Shown piece after piece: positions 7,894 to 15,261 of a stretch of 64,000 nt of DNA. Both the position numbers and the translations under genes were made by a program. The first letter of the stretch is position 1; every line of letters starts with the position of its first letter. This stretch comes from Sphingobium baderi (GTDB lineage Bacteria; Pseudomonadota; Alphaproteobacteria; Sphingomonadales; Sphingomonadaceae). The stretch covers positions 9,562 through 73,561 of the forward strand of contig NZ_CP013267.1 of assembly GCF_001456115.1 (NCBI RefSeq). The letters run 5' to 3'. The notes beneath the pieces were generated by a model. The model did not search any database and was not told the DNA's origin. It saw nothing but the letters and a program-made list of their open reading frames with translations.

Positions 7894-8016
7894 GTCCGAA
7901 AGTCATAATATTTATTTTACTTTCGGACAAACTGTTTCGGACAGGGTTTCGGACAAGGATATTGCAGGGATGAGCGCGCACAAGGGACACTGACCGGAAA
8001 CGGGCGGTTTCGGACA
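7894..8016. repeat. TTTCGGACA repeat cluster
   Basis: GTCCGAAAGT (7894-7903) and ACTTTCGGAC (7919-7928) form a perfect 10-bp inverted repeat around an AT-rich spacer. Further direct copies of TTTCGGACA lie at 7935-7943, 7947-7955 and 8008-8016. Five copies in 125 bases directly upstream of the 7871 gene suggest an operator, iteron-like or recombination site. Confidence 0.6.
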
Positions 8017-8277
8017 GGGCAGGGTGCGCCCAGGGCGCGCCCGTCGCGAGCTGGCCCGCCACGAGTCAGTTCACATAGGGCGCAACGACATGGCGGTGCG
8101 CGATGCGAATATAGGAATCGGCCTGCTCGCGCGTGATCCCAAGGCGTTGCGCGGCCTGCTCAACCGTGAGCCGGTTTCGACGGTGAAGATAATAAGCGCG
8201 CTGGGTAAGGTGCGGAAGATCAAATAGCGCATCCCAATCCTCATCTTCCGGGAGCGACATGACCGGCGATTTCATTA

Positions 8278-9115
8278 AGGCGTGTGGACATTTAAGGGAT
8301 TCCTTTTTCCGCGCGGATCGGATTCAAGACTGGCGAAGGGAGCGCCATCTTGGATCGACACGGATTAAGCGACGAGCAGTGGGAGCGGGTTCGCCCCGTG
8401 CTTCCCGGTAAAGTTGGGGACCGAGGCCGTTCGGCTGCGGACAATCGTAGATTTCTCGAAGCGGTTTTGTGGGTTGCTGGGACCGGAGCGCCATGGAGAG
8501 ATTTGCCGGAGAGCTTCGGCAACTGGAACTCCTGTTTCCGTCGTTTTCGTCGGTGGGCGGTGAAAGGGGTCTTCGACCTTCTGTTTGAGCAATTATCGGG
8601 CGACCGTGATTTTGAATACGCCATGATCGACGGCACGATCGTCCGGGTCCACCAGCAGGGCACCGGCGCAAGGGGGGGACTCACCGTCAGGCGATCGGAC
8701 GGTCGCGCGGCGGTCTAACCACGAAGATCGTGGCGCTGGTAGATGCGCTGGGAAACTTGGCCCGTTTCGTTCTGCTTCCGGGCCAAAGCCACGACCTCGT
8801 CGGGGTGAAACCGCTGATCCAGGACGTCGAATTCGATATGTTCCTCGGCGACAAGGCGTTCGACGCTGATTGGTTGCGTACCGAACTGAACGAAAGGGGC
8901 GCTGTAGTGGTGATCCCTCCCAAATCGAACCGGAAGCAAAAAATCGACTGCGACTTCCATGCCTATCGCTGGAGGCACCTCGTCGAGAACTTCTTCTGTA
9001 GCCTCAAAACATTCCGGCGCATCGCTACCCGATACGAGAAAACTGATCAGAGCTACCGCGCCATGATCAACCTTGCGGCCCTGAAGATCGCTATGCGCTA
9101 AATGTCCACACGCCT
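8278..9115 (+). mobile_element. IS5-family (IS427-group-like) insertion sequence, 838 bp
   Basis: Ends are perfect 17-bp inverted repeats (AGGCGTGTGGACATTTA at the left, its complement at the right). A TA duplication flanks them at 8276-8277 and 9116-9117. Length, two-frame transposase and TA target fit the IS427 group of IS5. It interrupts the sigma-like gene. Confidence 0.9.
8350..9101 (+). CDS. IS5-family transposase made by -1 frameshift
   Basis: Frame one starts at a TTG (8350, 'MDRHGLSDEQWERVRPVLPG') and includes 'YAMIDGTIVRVHQQGTGA', holding the first catalytic Asp. Seven G residues at 8672-8678 then allow a slip into the second frame, which reads 'GGTHRQAIGRSRGGLTTKIV' and continues through 'FLGDKAFDADWLR' (second Asp) to 'RWRHLVENFFCSLKTFRRIATRYEK' (the catalytic Glu region). 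Without slippage the first frame stops at 8718. This is the normal expression mode of IS427-type elements. Confidence 0.88.
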
Positions 9116-9427
9116 TAGATCGTCGATCGCGTGTTGAAGGCGACAGGCCGGAATATCCTTCCCCGTCGCTATCAAGATCGACAGCGCCCGCTCCATCAGC
9201 TCTAGCGCGGCGTCGATCGACGGTTTCTCGTCGGCTCTCTGCAAGGCGGTCATGTGCATTCCCATCGCTGGATACTGACAACAGGCGGGTGAGCTTGCCT
9301 CCTTCGCATCGCGATTGCACGCACAACTAGGGCTAAATTGATCAGCAATTTCATCACTACCCTTGGCAGGGTCAAGCTCGGCGGTTAGCCTGAAATCTAT
9401 TGTGATGAACGAGTTAGAGGATCAGAA

Positions 9428-9778
9428 ATGGAGTTCTTGCGCAGGATATTCGGGGCCGTCGATAGGGCCTATCTGATCAGGGCATATATCATCGGCGGCG
9501 TGATCTTCGCGCTCTACGGCTCGTTCATATCCTATGGCGCAAAATCTGCCCCGGCCCCGATCTGGATAGTCTTCTCCATCTCGACGCTGTTGTTCCCATT
9601 CTCCAAACTCGTTTGGGATCAGGTCATGTCGGTGATGCTCGGCCGCAATATGTTCATCATGAACGCCGTTTTCCTGATGTTCGCCAAGCTGGTCATCAAC
9701 GTCATTCTCTGGGCCTGCGCCATCATCATCGCGCCGATCGGCATCCTGTGGCTGTGGCATCGAACGCGGGCGGGGTGA
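9428..9778 (+). CDS. Small membrane protein, unknown function
   Basis: 116 residues with GAGG upstream of the ATG. Four hydrophobic segments are visible (about residues 17-38, 43-60, 62-85 and 88-108), ending in a basic tail, which suggests an inner-membrane protein. No family was recognised. Its last 50 bases overlap a small gene on the opposite strand. Confidence 0.65.
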   Translation: MEFLRRIFGAVDRAYLIRAYIIGGVIFALYGSFISYGAKSAPAPIWIVFSISTLLFPFSKLVWDQVMSVMLGRNMFIMNAVFLMFAKLVINVILWACAIIIAPIGILWLWHRTRAG

Positions 9779-9917
9779 GGCGCGATGTCTCTTGCTCGAC
9801 AAACCGCCTCATGGAGGCATTAACCGCAGAAAAATCTTCGACGAATGCGGTAAGCTTCTCGGGGTGAGCGGCAAAAAACTCACCAATGGTCTTGGGAACT
9901 CCATTCGGCCTACCCAT
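9726..9917 (-). CDS. Small hypothetical protein
   Basis: 63 residues from the ATG at 9917, which has a strong GGAGG five bases upstream; the earlier ATG at 9944 lacks one. 'NGVPKTIGEFFAAHPEKLTAFVEDFSAVNASMRRFVEQE' is amphipathic-helical. Its end overlaps the plus-strand membrane gene. No family recognised. Confidence 0.45.
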   Translation of the reverse strand: MGRPNGVPKTIGEFFAAHPEKLTAFVEDFSAVNASMRRFVEQETSRLTPPAFDATATGCRSAR

Positions 9918-9954
9918 TGCGTCCTCCGTCACCTTTGACGCCAACGTATCGTCG

Positions 9955-10035
9955 TCAGCCCTGCCCGAATAGATAATAGATGCAGCTCACTATCAGCGCG
10001 ACGCCTGCAAGCTGACTGCGAGTTTTGAAACGCAT
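9955..10035 (-). CDS. 26-residue hydrophobic small protein
   Basis: AGGAG eight bases upstream introduces an ATG at 10035. The peptide begins 'MRFKTRSQ' and continues as a single hydrophobic segment 'LAGVALIVSCIYYLF' before stopping. It sits 14 bases after the primase gene and ahead of the 9917 gene. The start site and topology support a real single-pass membrane peptide; function unknown. Confidence 0.45.
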   Translation of the reverse strand: MRFKTRSQLAGVALIVSCIYYLFGQG

Positions 10036-10049
10036 GGGGGATACTCCTG

Positions 10050-11036
10050 TCAGGCCGGGGAGGGGGGAGTCATCTCGATCCCGCGCAATTCGTCATTCCA
10101 GTCCTCGAATGCCGGGGGCGGAAAGATCGCATCCACGGTGCGCCCCTGTCGCTGATATTCCTCCATCGCCTTCGCAACGGCGGCGCGCCCCGGCGCATTG
10201 TTGTCGCCTGCAAGCGTGACGTGCTCGACCTCGGGCGGCAACTCGACAAAGGGCATCATGCCAGTGCCAAGGGTGATCCAGACTGGCGCTCTCTGCACAC
10301 GCTGCCGCATCGTGAGGCCGTCCTCGGGGCCTTCAATCAGAATGATCCGACGCGCCGGGGGAGCAAGGCGAACCGCGCAACCGCGAACCTGCCCCAAGCT
10401 CAACTTGGGGTTCGCGATCGGTGCTTTCTGTCCATCCTCAGTGAGAAAGACATGCTGCACACCAACAATCTTGCCGGTATGGTCCTGTGCGCCCAGCAAC
10501 AGCGCGGGCAGGCGGCGACCATCTGCGCCGGTCTTCTTGTTGCGCCAAAGCGGCACGCGGCCGAATCTGACAGTGGGCGGCATGTCGCCGAAGATACCCC
10601 GCAATCGTAGGTAATGCTCGGCGGGCGTGCCGATGATGCTACGCGCTTCGTGCCATTCGGCTTGTGCCGCGAGGATCGCGGCGGCTCTGTCCGCCCGATC
10701 TCGCCGCTCGGCTTTGCCACGGTCCTGCGGCGTCGCCTCCGGTAAACCGTCCTCGTCCAGCAGCTCGCACACGGCTTCCACAAAGGACCGGCCTTCAACG
10801 TGCCGGATAAAGTCGATCACGTCGCCAGAAGCCCCGCAACCGAAGCAATGGAACAGGCCCTTCGCGTCGTTCACGCGGAAGCTGGGCGTATTCTCATCAT
10901 GGAAGGGACAAAGCCCGACATATTCATGCCCCGTCTTGCGGAGCTTCACATGGCGACGCACGACATCGCTCATTGCGAACCGATTTTTGGCGCGCTCGAT
11001 GTCGAGTTGGGGGCGTGTTGTTATTTGCTTCGTCAT
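10050..11036 (-). CDS. Plasmid DNA primase (CHC2 zinc finger plus Toprim)
   Basis: 328 residues from the ATG at 11036, which overlaps the preceding stop as ATGA. 'GHEYVGLCPFHDENTPSFRVNDAKGLFHCFGCGASGDVIDFI' (about residues 35-75) is the CHC2 zinc-binding primase domain. The C-terminal part has 'IILIEGPEDGLTM' (the Toprim Glu) and 'HVTLAGDNNAPGRAAV' (the DxN/DxD-like metal site). It lacks the DnaB-interaction domain of chromosomal DnaG. It probably primes replication or the transferred strand and is in an operon with a nuclease and an SSB-bearing backbone. Confidence 0.9.
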   Translation of the reverse strand: MTKQITTRPQLDIERAKNRFAMSDVVRRHVKLRKTGHEYVGLCPFHDENTPSFRVNDAKGLFHCFGCGASGDVIDFIRHVEGRSFVEAVCELLDEDGLPEATPQDRGKAERRDRADRAAAILAAQAEWHEARSIIGTPAEHYLRLRGIFGDMPPTVRFGRVPLWRNKKTGADGRRLPALLLGAQDHTGKIVGVQHVFLTEDGQKAPIANPKLSLGQVRGCAVRLAPPARRIILIEGPEDGLTMRQRVQRAPVWITLGTGMMPFVELPPEVEHVTLAGDNNAPGRAAVAKAMEEYQRQGRTVDAIFPPPAFEDWNDELRGIEMTPPSPA

Positions 11037-11623
11037 ATTGGGTCCACATCGGCCATTGTTTGGCGACCGCGGCAACGCACCAGGCCGCCGGCGAGCTGGA
11101 TCGCGCCCTGTTTTATGGTCCGGTTCGGTCCTAATCTGGCAACCAGGTCGCCGGCGATTGTGCCGCTGAAGGCGGGTAGATCCTCTGCAGGACGATCAGA
11201 ATAGGTCCGAGACGGAATCTTTCTTCCTTCAACCGCACGCGGGCACTCGCGCGCGACATGCCTACCGCGATCCCAGCGGGCAACGTAGGCGGCCTGCCCT
11301 GTCTCGATCTGGCGGCATGACAGGCTGCGGCCATGCACATAAACCATAGCAAGCGTGCGGCCGTAATTATCAGTGCCTAGCCGCTCGATCCTGATTGGCC
11401 CTGTCATGGCGCGCTGCAAGGCTTGCTTGCTCTCGGCCGCTCGGCGGCGATTACAAACCGCTCCGGGCTTGGGGAAGGGGCGGCACCGGCTATTGCCGGG
11501 ATCGTCAGGCGCGTCGATGCCGATCAGGCGCACGCGCTCTTTGCCGCATCTGATCGTATCACCGTCGGTCACTGTGCAGCCGGTGAGAGCAGCAGCGGCT
11601 ATAAGGGTCGCTGACAGCATCAT
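11033..11623 (-). CDS. Thermonuclease-like (SNase) secreted nuclease
   Basis: 196 residues from the ATG at 11623, preferred to 11641 because it forms the ATGA overlap seen at most junctions here. The hydrophobic start ends in 'AAALTGC', which could be a lipobox or a signal peptidase I region. 'VTDGDTIRCGKERVRLIGIDAPD' and 'LGTDNYGRTLAMVYVHGRSL' are the SNase catalytic segments with the Asp/Arg residues. The C-terminus after 'ARWDRGRHVARECP' is longer than usual and unrecognised. Linked to primase downstream. Confidence 0.85.
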   Translation of the reverse strand: MMLSATLIAAAALTGCTVTDGDTIRCGKERVRLIGIDAPDDPGNSRCRPFPKPGAVCNRRRAAESKQALQRAMTGPIRIERLGTDNYGRTLAMVYVHGRSLSCRQIETGQAAYVARWDRGRHVARECPRAVEGRKIPSRTYSDRPAEDLPAFSGTIAGDLVARLGPNRTIKQGAIQLAGGLVRCRGRQTMADVDPI

Positions 11624-11958
11624 GCCCGCCACCGCTCCCATAAATCCGCCATGGCGTCCCTATGGCCCCACGCATCGGCATAGATCGTAGATTCCTGCGC
11701 CAGATAGGCCATGATTGTAACCATATCTTCCGCAATGACAGCATCGACGTTGCAAAGGTGCAGGATCGGGAAATGCCCGCAATCTTGACCGTTCCACCAC
11801 GCCAGAAGGAAGTCTGCGACTTTCCCCGACGCGCCGGTTTCGGCCGCGCGCGTCGGGGGGAGAGCTATGGCAAGCAAACGGCTGATCGCCGCGCCTACCT
11901 CGTCAAACGTGACGGCGCGAATTACAGGGCGGCGCTGGGGCTGCGGTGGGGTGGACAT
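11620..11958 (-). CDS. DUF7673-like plasmid protein
   Basis: 112 residues from the ATG at 11958 (AGAGGA upstream). 'GKVADFLLAWWNGQDCGHFPILHLCNVDAVIAEDMVTIM' and the end 'YADAWGHRDAMADLWERWR' match the pattern I associate with DUF7673, proteins common on conjugative plasmids and ICEs and without known function. It is coupled by ATGA to the nuclease gene. Confidence 0.6.
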   Translation of the reverse strand: MSTPPQPQRRPVIRAVTFDEVGAAISRLLAIALPPTRAAETGASGKVADFLLAWWNGQDCGHFPILHLCNVDAVIAEDMVTIMAYLAQESTIYADAWGHRDAMADLWERWRA

Positions 11959-11985
11959 TGATCGTTCCTCTTGTTGGCTCACGGC

Positions 11986-12252
11986 CTATTCCTTAGCGGT
12001 GTCGAGCTGGCCGGTGATCGGCTCAAAATCGACAAGCTCAATCTCGCTCAATGCTTCGTCCAGCGCCTCAATGGCCTCCTGCATCTTCTGGCCGCGCTCA
12101 CCCTCCTGAAAGCTCTCGGGCAGGGCCTCAAGCGCCTCCTGTTCTTCGTCGCGAACGTCCTGAATGATCTCTGCCGCCGCCTGTAGCGCGGCTTCGGCAT
12201 CGCTGATCCTAGCGCGGGCTTCCTCGATCCGTTTGCGCCTGTCCTTGTTCAT
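11986..12252 (-). CDS. Small acidic coiled-coil-like protein
   Basis: 88 residues, almost entirely helical and Ala/Glu/Gln-rich with heptad-like spacing ('RISDAEAALQAAAEIIQDV', 'MQEAIEALDEALSEIE'). No family recognised. The ATG overlaps the preceding stop (ATGA at 12249-12252), so it is expressed with its neighbour. Confidence 0.6.
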   Translation of the reverse strand: MNKDRRKRIEEARARISDAEAALQAAAEIIQDVRDEEQEALEALPESFQEGERGQKMQEAIEALDEALSEIELVDFEPITGQLDTAKE

Positions 12253-12443
12253 ATCCTCTGCTCCCTCTTGGTCTGGACCCAGCGCACCAGTTTCAATTCG
12301 CAGTCGCCATATCGTTTCTTCACGATGTAGCGGACGCCATGCCCGACCCGGAAACCCCGTTCCAGAACCTCCCGTTTTTCCGCTTCGGTCAGCTCTGCAT
12401 AGGTTAACGGGGCGGACTGGTTCGATATGTGATCTGTCATCAC
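12249..12443 (-). CDS. Small hypothetical protein
   Basis: 64 residues. 'TYAELTEAEKREVLERGFRVGHGVRYIVKKRYGDCELKLVRWVQ' looks like one helix and a small beta region. It is the first gene of the operon that continues through the coiled-coil protein, DUF7673-like protein, nuclease and primase. An ATGCAT-type cluster lies directly upstream and may regulate the operon. Not recognised. Confidence 0.5.
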   Translation of the reverse strand: MMTDHISNQSAPLTYAELTEAEKREVLERGFRVGHGVRYIVKKRYGDCELKLVRWVQTKREQRI

Positions 12444-12461
12444 TGCTTTGCCTCACAAGCC

Positions 12462-12542
12462 ATTCATGCATTGCATGTCTTACACAATGCTTGAAAATAT
12501 GCAATACACGCATTGCATGTAATGCATAAAAGCGTTTAAACG
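12462..12542. promoter_or_regulatory. ATGCAT cluster plus CGTTTAAACG, second composite site
   Basis: ATGCATTGCATG at 12466-12477 and GCATTGCATGTAATGCAT at about 12510-12527 are followed by CGTTTAAACG at 12533-12542. The order GCATGTAATGCAT, short spacer, CGTTTAAACGC repeats that at 2225-2253. It lies ahead of the 12443 operon and over the stop codon of the 13030 gene. Confidence 0.5.
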
Positions 12543-13030
12543 CCTACATCGGATCTCGGCCAATCCTCGAAAAGGTCGAGCTGCGCGGCGCGCGCAGCCT
12601 GCTCGCGCGCCTCGGCGATACGGGCCGCAAGCCATGCCTTCTGTTGGCCGATCCCAAGCCCCTCCATAGGGACGCGCGCGCGATCGGCCGCATAGTCGAG
12701 CAAAGGCGTGCGATAGTGCCTGCCCGCCAGAAAGATTAGCTCGCCCGCGAAGCGGCGGCCCAGCGCCTTATCGATCTGTGTAGCGACGCGCTCGCCCCAT
12801 GCTCGCCGCCCACGCGCGCCCAAGACGGAAAGCGTGGTGTCATAGGGATCAATGCGGCTGCTCGGCCGCAACAGACCATGCTCGGCCGAAAGGATGAACC
12901 AGCGGCATCCTGTGCTTTCGACATAGGCGCGAGCCTTTTTGAACCAATCGGATTGATAGAGGTCCGCCGCACGCCTGCGTCGATCAGCCTTTTGGGCAAC
13001 GCAGCTCACAAGATAGACCGCGTTGCTCAC
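12536..13030 (-). CDS. DUF6884-like protein
   Basis: 164 residues. 'VYLVSCVAQKADRRRRAADLYQSDWFKKARAYVESTGCRWFILSAEHGLL' is the hallmark of DUF6884-type proteins: an early Ser-Cys strand, a 'DLYxSxWFxKAR' helix and 'ILSAxHGLL'. Other members occur in defence and mobile-element contexts, and the biochemical role is unknown. It overlaps the upstream gene by ATGA and is last of a four-gene chain starting after leader copy B. Confidence 0.7.
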   Translation of the reverse strand: MSNAVYLVSCVAQKADRRRRAADLYQSDWFKKARAYVESTGCRWFILSAEHGLLRPSSRIDPYDTTLSVLGARGRRAWGERVATQIDKALGRRFAGELIFLAGRHYRTPLLDYAADRARVPMEGLGIGQQKAWLAARIAEAREQAARAAQLDLFEDWPRSDVGV

Positions 13031-13557
13031 TGCCCTTCCTTTTCCGGCACAAGCGCGGGGTCGAGGCCAGCAACAAGGCGCTGCGCGACCTGTTCAACTT
13101 CGCTTTTGGAAGCGGAGAGGGTGCAATCCGAGGCGAGGAACATCGAACCATAAGGGGAAGGGTTGAGGACCAGGACACGCCACGCCTCGCGCCTAATCTC
13201 CGATTGCATGGTTTCATTCTCATCGGTGAGCGCGGACCAGAAACGCAAATCAGGCACGGTGCTGATGTCGATCCAGTCGCCTTTATGGGCGCTGATCGTG
13301 AAACCGCCTACCGTCAGGTTCATCATCGGCGGATAGGAGGGCCGTTTTGCAACGACGTTCCGTCGCGCCCTCGCATCCGCCTGCTTCCGGTCGAGTTCGG
13401 CAATGCCAGCGGCAAGCGCAGCGATGACGGAATCTGTCTGTGACGGGGCCATGTAACCCAGCGCCTTCGCGCCGGACATGGCTAAATCATGGAGCGCCCG
13501 CGCCTCGCGAAGGGTTAGCGTCGCGCGCAACGCGCTGGACATCGCCTGTGTCTTCAT
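13027..13557 (-). CDS. Hypothetical plasmid protein
   Basis: 176 residues from the ATG at 13557, which overlaps the stop of the 62-residue gene (ATGA). A helical N-terminal half ('LREARALHDLAMSGAKALGYM', 'ELDRKQADARARRN') is followed by a beta-rich half ('NLTVGGFTISAHKGDWIDIS', 'AWRVLVLNPS'). No family recognised. The four overlapping genes 13930, 13742, 13557 and 13030 are evidently co-translated. Confidence 0.6.
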   Translation of the reverse strand: MKTQAMSSALRATLTLREARALHDLAMSGAKALGYMAPSQTDSVIAALAAGIAELDRKQADARARRNVVAKRPSYPPMMNLTVGGFTISAHKGDWIDISTVPDLRFWSALTDENETMQSEIRREAWRVLVLNPSPYGSMFLASDCTLSASKSEVEQVAQRLVAGLDPALVPEKEGQ

Positions 13558-13742
13558 TGCTGGGTCGCGTCCCTCGCGCCAATGAAGCTGCCACGCCCGT
13601 TTCGGAACTGCCCGACGACATTTCCACCATCCCAAGCACCGGATAGAATGCCCTTGCGGTTGATCCCGGCAACGGGACGGGTCCGGGCTGCGAGAAGCCG
13701 CGCGCGGCGGGTGTCACGATCAAGGCTGCGAAGGGGTGTCAC
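13554..13742 (-). CDS. Small basic hypothetical protein, GTG start
   Basis: 62 residues from a GTG at 13742, where GTGA overlaps the upstream stop, and ending in an ATGA overlap with the next gene. These two junctions are the main support. The N-terminus is Arg-rich ('LRSLDRDTRRARLLAARTRP'), followed by 'INRKGILSGAWDGGNVVGQF'. Function unknown. Confidence 0.55.
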   Translation of the reverse strand: MTPLRSLDRDTRRARLLAARTRPVAGINRKGILSGAWDGGNVVGQFRNGRGSFIGARDATQQ

Positions 13743-13930
13743 TGGTCGTTCTCCAAATCTGCGATGTGGTCGGAAAGGTGATAGGCGAGAAGCTGACGCC
13801 CCCATGTCTGCGGGATCGACTTGCGGGGAACTTCGTGGGTGACGCTTGGCCCGCCGAACAGGTCGGCTTGCGTCCCGATAATCTTGAGCGCCGGAATATA
13901 GCGCGGCTCGCGGATGCAATGACGTGCCAT
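13739..13930 (-). CDS. Small hypothetical protein behind leader copy B
   Basis: 63 residues ('MARHCIREPRYIPALKIIGT', 'TWGRQLLAYHLSDHIADLE'). AAGAAAGGGA precedes the ATG. It begins a four-gene unit in which every junction is a four-base overlap. No family was recognised. The leader in front is almost identical to the one in front of the 16249 gene. Confidence 0.55.
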   Translation of the reverse strand: MARHCIREPRYIPALKIIGTQADLFGGPSVTHEVPRKSIPQTWGRQLLAYHLSDHIADLENDQ

Positions 13931-14116
13931 GTCTTATGTCCCTTTCTTAAAATCGCCCTGCGGCGATGGCATCGGCCATCGGCGACACGGACGCCCAAGA
14001 ACGCCGGGGGATTGGGGGCAGCGAGAATCTGCCAGAGTGGTGCGGGCGCAGCAAAGCGAGCCACGGTCGGGCTGATTGTCGTTGCTGGGAAAGGGGGCGG
14101 AGCGCCCCTTTCCCGC
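13931..14116 (-). promoter_or_regulatory. Conserved leader, copy B
   Basis: Ends at the ATG of the 13930 gene. On the minus strand it runs from a GC-rich hairpin (14087-14114, GGGAAAGGGG arm) through CAGCAACGACAATCAG and CCGTGGCTC to the stem around CGATGGC/GCCATCG and the site AAGAAAGGGA. It is close to copy C over about 185 bases and more diverged from copy A. Confidence 0.65.
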
Positions 14117-14172
14117 TGAATAAATGACACGCCGGCCTTGACCGGCTCCGCTTCATGTTGTGTTTTCGCCCC

Positions 14173-14412
14173 ATGGCGAACCGAGAAATAAAGCTTGATG
14201 CTATCGCAGAAGCATCCGCGCTGTTCGGAAGAAATTTTCGCGAGGCGCGCCAAGCCGCTGGCCTGTCGCAACAGGCCGTTCATGCCGAAACCGGCTTGGC
14301 TCAATCGTTTATTTCGGATGTCGAGAGGGGGAAAAGCACGATCTCGCTCGACAATGCTGCTTACTTGGCGAATTGCGTCCGCGTCCCCCTTTGGAAACTG
14401 CTCGAAGACTAA
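14173..14412 (+). CDS. XRE-family transcriptional regulator
   Basis: 79 residues from the ATG at 14173 (an in-frame ATG at 14155 is possible; neither has a good ribosome-binding site). 'FGRNFREARQAAGLSQQAVHAETGLAQSFISDVERGKSTISLDNAAYLANCVRVPLWKLL' is a complete Cro/CI-type helix-turn-helix. It stands alone on the plus strand, divergent from the leader-B operon, and may repress it or act plasmid-wide. Confidence 0.85.
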   Translation: MANREIKLDAIAEASALFGRNFREARQAAGLSQQAVHAETGLAQSFISDVERGKSTISLDNAAYLANCVRVPLWKLLED

Positions 14413-14461
14413 AGCACCTCTCGATCCACACGCCGCCAAGATCGCCCAGGGCGATACCTCG

Positions 14462-15259
14462 CTATGCATGAGGGGGCCTTTCATCGGCGAGGCCAATCCA
14501 CAGGATGCGCCGCGTCAAATAGGTGTCCCACGGCACGCGCGAGGGTTCATCGCTATCGTGGCGGTGATAGCTGATCTGGAACCGGAACGTGGTTCCCTCG
14601 ATCTCGAAAAAGCCCGCGCGCTGCTCACCGCTGGGATCGCTGTTATGGCCAAAGTCGCAAAAAGCGGCGAGGGCATCATGCAGCAACCCATGAAGGCCAA
14701 GATTCGTTGTGAGATACAGGCGCGGCTCCGGCTGATCCGGCAACGGCGCAAAGAATGGCGATAGCCACAGGAGCACACCGGGAGAGTGGATGCGCTCGCA
14801 GCGCGCATAGGGGTTGTTATGCTCGCGCGCGAGCCGGTTGAAATAGACAGTGCGCGCGTGCCGGTCCTCGGCACTGATATGCGGATAGTCTTCGGGCGCG
14901 GCCGTGGCCTGTGCGCCTTCGACCTTCATAAGGTGCAACAGGCAAGAACTGGTGGCAGGGCCGGTCCAGCGCCGCCAGCGATCGGCGATGCTTTCGCGGA
15001 CATGGCGGGGAAGGCCGTAATAGTCTGCCCGCATCTCTCGCCACTGGCGGGCGATGAAGGCGCGCCGATCGCGCGCCGCGTTCATCGCGGAAACCTCCCG
15101 CCGTTCCATCTCGTCCGCCGCGCTGATCTGCGCGGCGGCTGTCGCGTCGGCAAAGAGAGGAAGCGCCTCGATCTGGCGGCGCTTCTTCCTTTCAAAAGCC
15201 GCGATCTTGCGCGGCGTTACAGCATAGCCTTCTGGCCGTGGGGTGCGCTGAAACCGCAT
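14462..15259 (-). CDS. Hypothetical plasmid protein, 265 aa
   Basis: An N-terminal charged helical part ('ITPRKIAAFERKKRRQIE'-like, residues 14-75) is followed by 'RADYYGLPRHVRESIADRWRRW' and a globular C-terminal half with many aromatic residues ('LLWLSPFFAPLP', 'FRFQISYHRHDS'). No catalytic motif or family was recognised. It follows the 263-residue gene with a two-base gap, so it is the third gene of the leader-C unit. Confidence 0.6.
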   Translation of the reverse strand: MRFQRTPRPEGYAVTPRKIAAFERKKRRQIEALPLFADATAAAQISAADEMERREVSAMNAARDRRAFIARQWREMRADYYGLPRHVRESIADRWRRWTGPATSSCLLHLMKVEGAQATAAPEDYPHISAEDRHARTVYFNRLAREHNNPYARCERIHSPGVLLWLSPFFAPLPDQPEPRLYLTTNLGLHGLLHDALAAFCDFGHNSDPSGEQRAGFFEIEGTTFRFQISYHRHDSDEPSRVPWDTYLTRRILWIGLADERPPHA

Positions 15260-15261
15260 GG

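Larger units (their letters stand above)
8066..9253 (-). pseudogene. Small sigma-70-region-4-like HTH gene split by an IS5-family element
   Basis: The N-terminal part starts at the ATG at 9253 ('MTALQRADEKPSIDAALELM') and stops being native at 9118. The C-terminal part lies at 8066-8275 ('LPEDEDWDALFDLPHLTQRA' then 'VEQAAQRLGITREQADSYIR'). Deleting 8278-9115 and one TA copy rejoins them in frame through '...AIDDLMKSPVMSLPEDE'. The restored protein (about 115 residues) parallels the partner at 42025, including 'SPxM', 'FPEDE' and 'DLPHLT'. The C-terminal helix-turn-helix resembles sigma region 4. The 8066-8275 part might still be expressed from an internal ATG. Confidence 0.75.
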
